A stretch of 7,788 nucleotides of DNA, from positions 1-7,788 of the forward strand of contig CAADWC010000303.1 of NCBI GenBank assembly GCA_900752625.1. The letters are read 5' to 3'. Both the position numbers and the translations under genes were made by a program. Positions 1 through 6,489 of this stretch are shown piece after piece. This stretch comes from Oscillospiraceae bacterium. GTDB taxonomy: Bacteria; Bacillota; Clostridia; Oscillospirales; Ruminococcaceae. Position 1 is the first letter of the stretch. Every line of letters begins with the position of its first letter. The notes beneath the pieces are model-generated. The model was not told the origin of the DNA. It made no database searches and was given only the letters and a program-made list of their open reading frames with translations.

Positions 1-245
1 CAATATGCAAACAGACTTTCTGCTCAGCCGCTGAACGGTCATTGTTTAGTATTTCCTATAAAAACTATTGACCTTTTCTCAGTGTATATTCAAAAAACGC
101 CCTACATCAGCATAAAATAAAGCGAGCAGCCCCAGACGCTCCTGCGCAGCTGTGCAAATTCACAAATCTTATCGCAGGAGCGAACCGGGTCCGCCCGCCT
201 TTATACATAATATTAAATGTCAGTAATTTATCAGAAACGATATTC
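1..245. other. Left-edge intergenic region with possible gene start at the border
   Basis: This stretch lies downstream of the zinc-ribbon gene and holds no complete gene. Its right half has GC-rich inverted repeats, listed separately. At the extreme left, an ATG on the minus strand at 42-40 opens a frame that stays open to the window edge for 14 codons, beginning MTVQRLSRKSVCIL. A basic start followed by hydrophobic residues could be a signal peptide or membrane anchor. An AGGA about 11 bases upstream is only a weak ribosome binding site. Fourteen codons are too few to call a gene. A plus-strand frame is also open from base 1 to a TAA at 118-120, but it has no recognisable protein character. 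Confidence 0.4.
110..182 (-). terminator. Possible transcription terminator after the zinc-ribbon gene
   Basis: Arms 137-146 (CGCTCCTGCG) and 173-182 (CGCAGGAGCG) are perfectly complementary over 10 bp. They enclose 26 bases that contain a smaller TGTG/CACA stem. Read on the minus strand, the hairpin starts about 64 bases after the stop codon of the gene at 246-2135. The following sequence becomes T-rich (CTTTATTTTATG), but only some 14 bases beyond the stem, which is far for a classical Rho-independent terminator. A second small stem, CGGG/CCCG with a 4-base loop, lies at 186-197. The structure is clearly visible; the terminator role is inferred from its position. Confidence 0.35.
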
Positions 246-2135
246 TTACGGAACCATTTCACTTGAAACGCTGTCCGCCTTACTTGATGAATCCGCTGCG
301 GAATCTGCGGCAGATGACGAATCAACAGAGCTTGTATCGGTTTCAGCCTTTGATGATGAATCGTCCTTGCTTTCAGACGCTCCGGAAGATCCCTTCTTTA
401 TTTCAGTTACCTCGGCTCCGTCAGTTTTGATATTTTCCTTTACAAGATCGGATTTCTTGGCATTTACATAAACCGAAACATAGCTGTTTGAAACCTCTGC
501 ATTTCCATCTGGAGTAATGTACGGAGCATTTGCCGCAAACGCTACATAGAAGGTTTCGGTAGACTTATCGTCGTCATCAAGCTTGACCGTTACCTTGTAG
601 ATCTTATAAACATAGCTTGTATCTCCGCTTGAGAAGAGAGAACCGCTTTCTGAAATATACGAATAATAGATGCTGTTAGCATCGAAGCTTTCAAAGCTTG
701 TTATCTTTCCGTCAAAGCTGCTCAGACCGGATATATACGATTTTCCGTTATAATCGCTCTTAAACTCGTTTACCTGCTCGGTAAAGAAATCGTCAAGCTT
801 CGCAAAATCTTCATAAGAAGAATCAGCTGTCAGATATTTATTAAAGGAAGCCTCGTCAACTGTGAATTCCTTCGTATAATATCCGTCCGCATCTTTAGTT
901 CCGGAAGCCTTGTATCCCTCTTCCTCGAAATATGAATAGACATACGCCTTGATAACAAACTTATCGCCTACGTCGTATTCTTTGCTGTAATCCTCAACGG
1001 AGAAGCTTACGTTTTCCTTTACAATATCGGCGCAGTTATCCGTTTTAACTCCGGTGATTCTGAGTCTCGGAATCGCCCCGCTGGTTTCAAACTCAATACC
1101 CTCAAAAACGTCTATCTCTACAGGCTCAGTAAGACCCTCGACTACAAAGTCCTTTGAAACCGACGTATCGTCAACAACATATGTAACATCCTCATATGTG
1201 AAATATTTTTCCGACTCGCTGTCTTCAGGATCGACATATTCAATATCCCCAACTGAACTGTTTATATAAGCTTCAACGGTAAAGGTATCGCCGTTGGAAA
1301 GATCATAGCCGCTGGTAACGCCAGAATAGCTGATAAACGGATATTTTTCAGACTGGTTCGGATATTCCGCCTCACCATTTCCGTCGGTTCCGTTAAACTT
1401 AACGTTAAAGTCGTCAAACATATCAAGCTTGGTACCTTCTTGCAATCCCTTGACCTCTACCTCAAATTCTGTATTGGTAAGCTTGATTTTTTCTTCCTTC
1501 AGCTCATCCTCATCGTATTCTACCGTACAGGTTATCTTATCGCCGTTTGAAAGATTCTCGTCGTCAGACAGATCCAGCTGAAGCTTATACTCTCCGGTCT
1601 TTTTATTTACTTTCATAAGAGCGTCGCGCATATCTTCCGCCTCGCCCTTGTCCTTTGCCTTGGTATAGACTTCAAGCAGAGTTTTCTTATCGTCTGAAAA
1701 ATAATCGCTGTAATCCTCGCTATCATCCTCGTTCTCATCAAGACTGCTCAGCATATCCGAAAGATAATCATCGGAGGGTGGGCAATAAAGACCCGCCGTA
1801 CATTTTCCGGATCCGTTGATTCCCTTAAACTCAATTCTGAAAAGATCCTTTGCATCGATCTTCTGATACTTGGTCACATTAACAATTATAATTATCACTA
1901 CTATAAGTACCGCGATCGCCGCAACGGCAATAAGCGCCAGCATAACCTTTTTCTTATCCTTTGCCGCCGGAACCGCTGCCTCTGTCTCAACAGCAGGCTC
2001 GGCTGCCGCAAAGGAAGGCTGCTCAAACTGAACCGCCGCTGCGCTGTCTTCCACAGGCGCACCGCATTTTCCGCAGAATTTTTCATTTTCGTTCAGCTGA
2101 TTTCCGCATTTGGCACAAAATTTTGGCTGACTCAT
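246..2135 (-). CDS. Zinc-ribbon, single-pass membrane protein with repeated extracytoplasmic region
   Basis: The 629-residue protein opens with a zinc ribbon (C7-x2-C10-x10-C21-x2-C24), then an Ala/Glu/Pro-rich linker. One strongly hydrophobic helix follows at about residues 64-87. The rest is acidic and presumably outside the cell. Three diverged repeats can be seen at about 92-232, 236-337 and 338-431. Each has a phrase like LSNGDxxTVxxY (near 195, 279 and 387, the last as DVGDKFVIKAY); the first two end in VKGL or VEGL. Residues about 432-580 form a further globular segment, and the last 50 or so are Ser/Asp/Ala-rich and probably disordered. The ribbon-helix-outer-domain layout recalls staphylococcal TcaA, but I infer no shared function. 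The start is firm: GGAGGT lies 5 bases upstream of ATG. The gene appears monocistronic, between its own promoter and a possible terminator. Specific function is unknown. Confidence 0.9.
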   Translation of the reverse strand: MSQPKFCAKCGNQLNENEKFCGKCGAPVEDSAAAVQFEQPSFAAAEPAVETEAAVPAAKDKKKVMLALIAVAAIAVLIVVIIIIVNVTKYQKIDAKDLFRIEFKGINGSGKCTAGLYCPPSDDYLSDMLSSLDENEDDSEDYSDYFSDDKKTLLEVYTKAKDKGEAEDMRDALMKVNKKTGEYKLQLDLSDDENLSNGDKITCTVEYDEDELKEEKIKLTNTEFEVEVKGLQEGTKLDMFDDFNVKFNGTDGNGEAEYPNQSEKYPFISYSGVTSGYDLSNGDTFTVEAYINSSVGDIEYVDPEDSESEKYFTYEDVTYVVDDTSVSKDFVVEGLTEPVEIDVFEGIEFETSGAIPRLRITGVKTDNCADIVKENVSFSVEDYSKEYDVGDKFVIKAYVYSYFEEEGYKASGTKDADGYYTKEFTVDEASFNKYLTADSSYEDFAKLDDFFTEQVNEFKSDYNGKSYISGLSSFDGKITSFESFDANSIYYSYISESGSLFSSGDTSYVYKIYKVTVKLDDDDKSTETFYVAFAANAPYITPDGNAEVSNSYVSVYVNAKKSDLVKENIKTDGAEVTEIKKGSSGASESKDDSSSKAETDTSSVDSSSAADSAADSSSKADSVSSEMVP

Positions 2136-2208
2136 AATTTACCTCCATATGTATACTGTATTTACTCCCCGGGCAAAAAATAATATATTTTGTCCAATTG
2201 ATATTTTT

Positions 2209-2237
2209 ATTATATTATAGATAAGCAAATTTGTCAA
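2209..2237 (-). promoter_or_regulatory. Consensus housekeeping (sigma-A) promoter for the zinc-ribbon gene
   Basis: On the minus strand TTGACA (2237-2232) is followed by a 17-base spacer and TATAAT (2214-2209). Both hexamers and the spacing match the sigma-A consensus exactly. Transcription would begin near 2202, giving a leader of about 66 bases with GGAGGT at 2146-2141. A second TATAAT at 2219-2214 is only 12 bases from the -35 and is unlikely to be used with it. A perfect promoter suggests strong vegetative expression unless a repressor acts here. Confidence 0.8.
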
Positions 2238-2300
2238 TATATAAAAATGCATAATCTACGGTATTGACTGAGTAAATTAAGGATGTGTTTGATATGAACC

Positions 2301-2356
2301 AAAAGCAAAAGCGTATATGTTTCCCCTGGTTTACAGCAATGGAGAAACATATACGC
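2301..2356 (-). terminator. Rho-independent terminator of the DUF421-DUF4363 unit
   Basis: Arms 2311-2326 (GCGTATATGTTTCCCC) and 2341-2356 (GGAGAAACATATACGC) pair over 16 positions with one mismatch, 13 of them perfect and contiguous. The loop is 14 bases. On the minus strand the stem is followed at once by TTTTGCTTTT (2310-2301), as expected for intrinsic termination. On the plus strand no T tract follows, so the signal is directional. It lies about 139 bases past the DUF4363 stop codon and upstream of the promoter for the next minus-strand gene, so it would insulate the two units. Confidence 0.65.
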
Positions 2357-2494
2357 AGCCCTAAAACAATGCGTCAATTATTTTGAAACCGACTCAAAAA
2401 CCGTGATGCATGATCAGAAATTATGCACTGATTCGGTATATAGCCTGAAGTCTAAGTCCTTTTAGATCAATATCTGGAGCATCGGTTTATATCG

Positions 2495-2872
2495 TCAGAA
2501 AACCGAATAAAAATACGGAATCTGATTACTGTACACCAGATATGCCCAGTACCTGACACTTTGACATTCTGAAACAAACTCGTCCGAGTCTTCTTCCAGC
2601 AGCGGCGCAAGCTTTGCCACTGAATATGAAATATCGTCAAGCGTAGATGACCTGGCTAAAAAGGATATTTTTATATAATACTTTTCCCAGAAATCCTCCA
2701 GCTGAGCAACCTTTTCCGCCGTCTTATCCGTCTCGCCGCTTTCATGAAACTCAATTATTTCATCTATCCTGTCATACAGCTCCTCATTGCTTTTTTTCAT
2801 AACGCACAGTGAATATACCGATATACCGATAATCAAAGTAAATATCCCTATGCATATATACACTCTTTTCAT
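2495..2872 (-). CDS. DUF4363 family protein
   Basis: This is a 125-residue protein with one N-terminal hydrophobic helix (about residues 5-24) that is probably an uncleaved membrane anchor. A charged, helical region of some 100 residues follows. The W62-x2-YY stretch and the segment around D79-D80-I81 through A86-x-L88 resemble the DUF4363 family, whose function is unknown. From memory, these small proteins often follow a DUF421 gene in clostridia, which is the arrangement here: the DUF421 gene ends 90 bases upstream on the same strand. GGAGG lies 10 bases before the ATG, supporting the start. The protein is probably made from the same transcript as the DUF421 protein and may be its membrane partner; that partnership is inferred. 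Family assignment is by sequence character only. Confidence 0.82.
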   Translation of the reverse strand: MKRVYICIGIFTLIIGISVYSLCVMKKSNEELYDRIDEIIEFHESGETDKTAEKVAQLEDFWEKYYIKISFLARSSTLDDISYSVAKLAPLLEEDSDEFVSECQSVRYWAYLVYSNQIPYFYSVF

Positions 2873-2906
2873 ATGGAATAATCCTCCGCCTTACATCTGA
2901 TCCGTT

Positions 2907-2936
2907 CGGCAGACAGGCTCCTGTATCTGCTTGCCG
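2907..2936 (-). other. Hairpin between the DUF421 and DUF4363 genes
   Basis: An interrupted inverted repeat lies in the 90-base gap between the two genes. GCAGA (2909-2913) pairs with TCTGC (2926-2930), and inside it CAG pairs with CTG across a short loop, with a 2-base bulge. It has no T tract on the minus strand, so it is not a typical terminator. It could stabilise or mark a processing site in the shared transcript, or it may be chance. Confidence 0.3.
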
Positions 2937-2962
2937 CCTTGAAAACAGGGTACACGTCTGAT

Positions 2963-3640
2963 TTATTTCTCCTCGCCTTTTCTGATAAGCTTATATTTTC
3001 TGTCACCGTCGCAGGTCATAAGAAAAACCTGCTCAAGTGGACACTTTTCATTTTCAAGCGCTTTCATAAGCCATTTTCTGTCTGCGCCGATAAAATCCAG
3101 AGCGCTGTCTGCAATCTCGCCGTCAGTCACTATAAGCTGAGGCGGGTTTTTGCATTTGACTTCTATCCCCATATCGGTTCTTGTGCATGGCTGACTTGAC
3201 TGCTTCTGATAAACCGATATCTTTCCGGTAGTTTCAACTATAGCAAGCTGAACGTCCTCAAGATCGAATACCTGCATACTTCTCAAAGACTCCATTAGAT
3301 CGTCTATAGTAAATCTCAGCTTTTTCATTACATCCTGATCCACAACTCCGTCGGAAATAATGATTTTGGGTGTACCCGAAAAAAACTTTCTCACCTTTCT
3401 GGAATAAAGTGATAGCTGCGACATAAAAACATCCAGACACACCAACGTAAAAATAGGCACGACGCCCAATATCATAGGAATATTAATGTCCTCGATAGGA
3501 AGCGTCGCTATGTTGGACATCAGAATAGTTATTACCAGCTCGGACGGCTGAAGCTCTCCTATCTGACGCTTGCCCATCAGTCTTATTGAAACAACAATAA
3601 TGAAATAAAGTATAATCGCCCGGAAGAAAACAATCAGCAT
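2963..3640 (-). CDS. DUF421 domain (YetF-like) membrane protein
   Basis: The 225-residue protein has three hydrophobic segments near the N terminus (about 4-20, 34-48 and 56-76). The hallmark RLMGKRQIGELQPSELVI lies at 20-37. A soluble C-terminal region follows, with the family's second motif at about 115-143 (ESLRSMQVFDLEDVQLAIVE and then GKISV). Length and layout match clostridial DUF421 proteins. The biochemical role of the family is unknown. In Bacillus, YetF, YdfS and the 2Duf protein of spoVA-type operons have been linked to spore membrane properties and resistance, which is notable next to a germinant-receptor operon. The ATG fits the family N terminus well, yet it has no good ribosome binding site close by: AAGGAGG lies 39 bases upstream with a hairpin between. 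The DUF4363 gene follows on the same strand. Confidence 0.92.
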   Translation of the reverse strand: MLIVFFRAIILYFIIVVSIRLMGKRQIGELQPSELVITILMSNIATLPIEDINIPMILGVVPIFTLVCLDVFMSQLSLYSRKVRKFFSGTPKIIISDGVVDQDVMKKLRFTIDDLMESLRSMQVFDLEDVQLAIVETTGKISVYQKQSSQPCTRTDMGIEVKCKNPPQLIVTDGEIADSALDFIGADRKWLMKALENEKCPLEQVFLMTCDGDRKYKLIRKGEEK

Positions 3641-3696
3641 AAGTCTTAATGCCCAAATTTAAAATTTGCGGCTAAAACGCCTCCTTAACTTTTCAT
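3641..3696 (-). promoter_or_regulatory. Unusual structured leader of the DUF421 gene
   Basis: The only strong ribosome binding site upstream of the gene is AAGGAGG (3686-3680), with 39 bases between it and the ATG. That gap contains a palindrome, CAAATTT (3654-3660) and AAATTTG (3662-3668) around one base. It is flanked by GCC (3651-3653) and GGC (3670-3672), which extend the stem past one bulged base. In the mRNA this hairpin could shorten the effective distance to about 17 bases. The palindrome could also be a protein-binding site. A four-codon frame, ATG AAA AGT TAA (3696-3685), ends inside the AAGGAGG. The elements are visible; any control of translation is inference. Confidence 0.4.
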
Positions 3697-3736
3697 TGCA
3701 GCTATCTGCGTCATTGACACAATAACATTTATGATT

Positions 3737-3786
3737 TATTTTAACTCAAATCAGACTGAATATTCAGAAATGTTATGCAGATAATA
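3737..3786. promoter_or_regulatory. Divergent promoter pair sharing a palindromic -35, possibly sigma-G
   Basis: The 12-bp perfect palindrome CTGAATATTCAG (3756-3767) contains TGAATA on both strands. On the plus strand TGAATA (3757-3762) is followed after 17 bases by GATAATA (3780-3786). This matches 5 of 7 positions of the sigma-G -10 consensus CATACTA and would drive the ger operon. On the minus strand TGAATA (3766-3761) is followed after 17 bases by TAAAATA (3743-3737), 4 of 7 to the same consensus, facing the DUF421 gene. Germinant-receptor operons of B. subtilis are transcribed by sigma-G in the forespore. The palindrome might instead be an operator. Confidence 0.45.
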
Positions 3787-3826
3787 TATTCAGCACTGAA
3801 ATTACGGAAAGGAGATGTATAATAAG

Positions 3827-5308
3827 ATGAGCGGCACCCTAGATTATTCAAACTATAAAGAAGCTGTTATTTCAGAAGATATAACAAAAAACCTTATAGA
3901 TTTAAGAGCCGTTACAGGCAATACAATGGATCTTAATATTATGGAAATCAATATAGGAGGAGTGGACTGCGCTGTCGTTACAATAGAAGCAATGGTCTCT
4001 ACCACATCAATGGCGGAACTTATATTCAGACCTCTGATGGAATTCAAAACCTCGCAGAAGCAGCCCGCACAGGGAATTTTCGATTTCTGCACCAAACAGA
4101 GCCTGCTTGCAAACGAACGGAAAATACTCTGTACCTACGGTGATATCATTCAGCTGCTTTTTTCTGGCTTTGCAGTGATCCTGATAAACGGAATACCCAG
4201 AGCGATAGCCTACGGAATTCAGGGCTACGATAAGAAATCCATATCAGAACCGACCAGCGAACGAAATATAATGGGTTCACAGGAAGCGTTTGCCGAGGTA
4301 ATCAGAACAAATATATCGCTTATAAGAAGACGTATAAAAAATCCGGCTTTAAGGTTTGAAATGCTGCAGATAGGCGAAAAGACTTCAACCGACGTATGCA
4401 TAGTCCATATGGCAGGAAGAGCTCCTCAGAAAATTGTTGACAGAGTACGAAAAAAGCTGAAGGCTATAAAAATGGACACCGTTATTGCCAGCGGATATAT
4501 TAAACCGTTCCTTGAGGAAAAAAACAGTCAGAACCTGTTCTCCGGTATAGGAACCACTGAAAGACCGGATATTTTATGCTCAAAGCTTAACGAGGGCAAA
4601 GTAGGCGTGCTGATCGACGGGACCCCGTTCGCGCTTATATGTCCTTCGCTTTTTGCCGAGAACTTCAAGACAATTGACGATTACTGTTCAAAGACCTACT
4701 ACGCTGCATTCCTGCGGTGGATAAGATATATAGCATTTTTCTTTGCAGTAGCCTTTCCCGGAATTTATGTTTCTGTAACAAACTATCATCCGGAAATGTT
4801 TACACTGCGGCTGCTGCTTAATCTTTACGCCTCGGAGCAGACAACGCCGTATCCCCTTTATTTTGAGGTAATAATTATAATGGCGCTGCTGGAACTGATG
4901 AGAGAGGCAAGCGTTCGGCTTCCAAACGCCGTAAGCAGTGCCATCTCTATAGTAGGAGGACTTGTCATAGGCGACGCCGCGGTAAAAAGCGGACTTATCT
5001 CATCTCCCCTGCTTATAATCGTAGGACTTACTGCAACGGCTTCCTTTGTTTTGCCTAGCTTTAACCAGCAGACCTCGATCCTCAGGATTCTGTATATAAT
5101 TGCAGGAGGAGCAGCAGGTTTCCTGGGCATAGCGGTCTGCACAATATTGATAATATCGAATATCTGCGCTATGGATGAGTTCTACATTCCTTATACCGCT
5201 CCGGTATCGCCGTTTTCACGTAAAGAAATAATGGACGTCATCTCGCGTAAAAGTTACCGCCAGATGCAGAAGGATCATCCGACTATTGAAAAATATGTCG
5301 GAAAATAA
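3827..5308 (+). CDS. GerA family spore germination protein (germinant receptor A subunit)
   Basis: The A subunit of a Ger-type receptor sits in the spore inner membrane and, with B and C subunits, responds to small-molecule germinants. This 493-residue protein has the family layout: a soluble N-terminal region of about 290 residues, then about five hydrophobic segments (near 298-318, 342-358, 372-386, 395-411 and 418-446) and a short polar tail. Family motifs include TERPD (244-248), DGTPFAL (264-270), REASVRLP (359-366) and the VGGLVIGDAAV stretch after it. I chose the ATG at 3827 because AAGGAG ends 12 bases before it; the ATG at 3815 directly abuts that site, leaving no spacing. One departure is MGSQEAF (149-155), where many relatives read RGPxEGF. 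It is first in an A-B-C operon, 107 bases ahead of the B gene. The germinant cannot be told from sequence. Confidence 0.93.
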   Translation: MSGTLDYSNYKEAVISEDITKNLIDLRAVTGNTMDLNIMEINIGGVDCAVVTIEAMVSTTSMAELIFRPLMEFKTSQKQPAQGIFDFCTKQSLLANERKILCTYGDIIQLLFSGFAVILINGIPRAIAYGIQGYDKKSISEPTSERNIMGSQEAFAEVIRTNISLIRRRIKNPALRFEMLQIGEKTSTDVCIVHMAGRAPQKIVDRVRKKLKAIKMDTVIASGYIKPFLEEKNSQNLFSGIGTTERPDILCSKLNEGKVGVLIDGTPFALICPSLFAENFKTIDDYCSKTYYAAFLRWIRYIAFFFAVAFPGIYVSVTNYHPEMFTLRLLLNLYASEQTTPYPLYFEVIIIMALLELMREASVRLPNAVSSAISIVGGLVIGDAAVKSGLISSPLLIIVGLTATASFVLPSFNQQTSILRILYIIAGGAAGFLGIAVCTILIISNICAMDEFYIPYTAPVSPFSRKEIMDVISRKSYRQMQKDHPTIEKYVGK

Positions 5309-5415
5309 AACTTTTTCGCTGTCGCTGTGCAGTCATTAAGCCTGAAGTCCTTGCATGTCGCATTATATAACTAAATGCGGAGCTGATGATAATAAAAATA
5401 GCTTTAGGAGTTCTT

Positions 5416-6489
5416 ATGAAAAAAATAACACCGGTTCAGATGGTATCAATATTGATCTGCTGTCTGTTCTACACTCTTATGACCTATATACCGTCAAAGG
5501 ATGACAACGCAGTACTGCTGCTGTGTTCAAAGCTTTTGACTCTTGGTATTCAGTGCGTTATCGTGATCCCCTTAATTAAATTATATAATAAAACTAACGG
5601 TAAAGGAATTATTGAAACCGCTTTTGCCAAAAACCGGACCGCAGGCTTCGCTGCAGCAGTTGTTTATTTATTATTCTGTATTTTCATATTGTTTATTACA
5701 ATAGGGGATTTCGCCTTTTGTCTTCAATACAGCTTTTCTTCCACTTATTCGGAATGGACTGTGGTGCTGGTATTTTCACTTGCTTCAGTTTATGTGGCGT
5801 CAATGGGAGTATCATCCGGAGCCAGAACAGCTGTTGTAACCGCTTTTATAACCGTTCTGGGAACGGCGCTGGTTCTTACGGGTTTTCAGGGAGTAATTGA
5901 TTTTCGCGCTCTCAACCTGGCTTCCGAAAACAAAGGAACTCTGCTTACAAGAGGCATCATTGAAAGCTTTTCTCTTTCCGACGAGCTTGTTCTGCTTGCA
6001 CTGCTTCTGCCGTATCTTAAATCGAAGCCGGGAAAGACCATATATTCCTATATTGCGGCAAAAGCGGTTCTTTCAGCTGCAATTATACTTTCAATTGCCG
6101 TAATTCTCGGAGATTTCGCAATTGATACCAAGCTCCCGTTCTTCGCTCTGTCAGCATATTCAAAAAACGGCATAATCGAACGCTTTGACGCTTTTTTTCT
6201 TATGTTCTGGACTATGTGCGCTTTGATAAAAGCGTCTGTCATTTTAATATGCATTACCGACTGTTTCAAATTTCTCTTTCCGCGGACGACCAAAAAGTTA
6301 TGGATGTTCCTGTCAGTACTTTTGTGCGGCGCCGCCGATGTGATATTGATAATGCTTGATAAATGGAACATTACCGACTATAAAACCGTCAATAATATTC
6401 TCATTTTAATTCTTGTTACGGTAATCCCGTTTACAGTTATGCTATTCAAAACACGGTATACCCGGTCGAATACAGGAGGTGCAGAATGA
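5416..6489 (+). CDS. GerB family spore germination protein (permease-like B subunit)
   Basis: B subunits belong to the amino acid-polyamine-organocation transporter superfamily and are thought to form the germinant-binding, channel-like part of the receptor. This 357-residue protein has about ten hydrophobic segments spread along its length (near 8-25, 32-57, 75-105, 115-130, 138-157, 188-201, 214-234, 260-280, 295-314 and 326-344), as expected. The start MKKITPVQM is family-like, and ERFDAFFLMFW (255-265) resembles the conserved segment before helix 8. I chose the ATG at 5416, with TAGGAG ending 5 bases before it, over the in-frame ATG at 5386, which would add ten residues and has a poorly spaced GGAG. 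It is separated from the A gene by an unusually long 107 bases and overlaps the C gene by 4 bases (ATGA), suggesting translational coupling. Confidence 0.92.
   Translation: MKKITPVQMVSILICCLFYTLMTYIPSKDDNAVLLLCSKLLTLGIQCVIVIPLIKLYNKTNGKGIIETAFAKNRTAGFAAAVVYLLFCIFILFITIGDFAFCLQYSFSSTYSEWTVVLVFSLASVYVASMGVSSGARTAVVTAFITVLGTALVLTGFQGVIDFRALNLASENKGTLLTRGIIESFSLSDELVLLALLLPYLKSKPGKTIYSYIAAKAVLSAAIILSIAVILGDFAIDTKLPFFALSAYSKNGIIERFDAFFLMFWTMCALIKASVILICITDCFKFLFPRTTKKLWMFLSVLLCGAADVILIMLDKWNITDYKTVNNILILILVTVIPFTVMLFKTRYTRSNTGGAE

Larger units (their letters stand above)
2136..2494. other. 359-base intergenic region between two minus-strand units
   Basis: From right to left this region holds the 3' flank of the DUF4363 gene, a strong hairpin with a T-rich tail (2301-2356), and a consensus promoter plus ribosome binding site for the zinc-ribbon gene. 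A 7-bp stem, TCGGTTT at 2482-2488 and AAACCGA at 2500-2506, spans the DUF4363 stop codon but lacks a T tract. A plus-strand reading frame of 30 codons (2294-2386, beginning MNQKQKRICF) runs across the hairpin. It has only a weak AAGGA 10 bases upstream, so I do not call it a gene. I recognise no RNA gene or riboswitch here. Confidence 0.55.

Noticed and set aside
1..120. Plus-strand frame open from base 1 to TAA at 118, possibly the end of a gene
   Set aside because: Only 39 codons, no recognisable motif, and an open frame of this length is not rare by chance.
2939..3199. Plus-strand open frame of 86 codons opposite the DUF421 gene
   Set aside because: The minus strand carries clear DUF421 family sequence through this region, so the frame is a shadow.
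3714..3742. TTGACA followed after 17 bases by TATTTT on the plus strand, a possible housekeeping promoter for gerABC
   Set aside because: The -35 is perfect but the -10 matches only 4 of 6, and the start would be about 75 bases before the gene. It remains an alternative, less fitting for a forespore operon.
4858..5142. Minus-strand open frame of 94 codons inside the GerA gene
   Set aside because: It is antisense to the conserved membrane domain of GerA and has no ribosome binding site; a compositional shadow.
2439..5352. The 11-base string AGCCTGAAGTC occurs near 2440 and near 5340, both outside genes
   Set aside because: Several shared 11-mers are expected by chance in a window of this size, and the flanks do not match.
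6048..6371. Minus-strand open frame of 107 codons inside the GerB gene
   Set aside because: It lies opposite well-formed membrane helices of GerB and shows no family features of its own.
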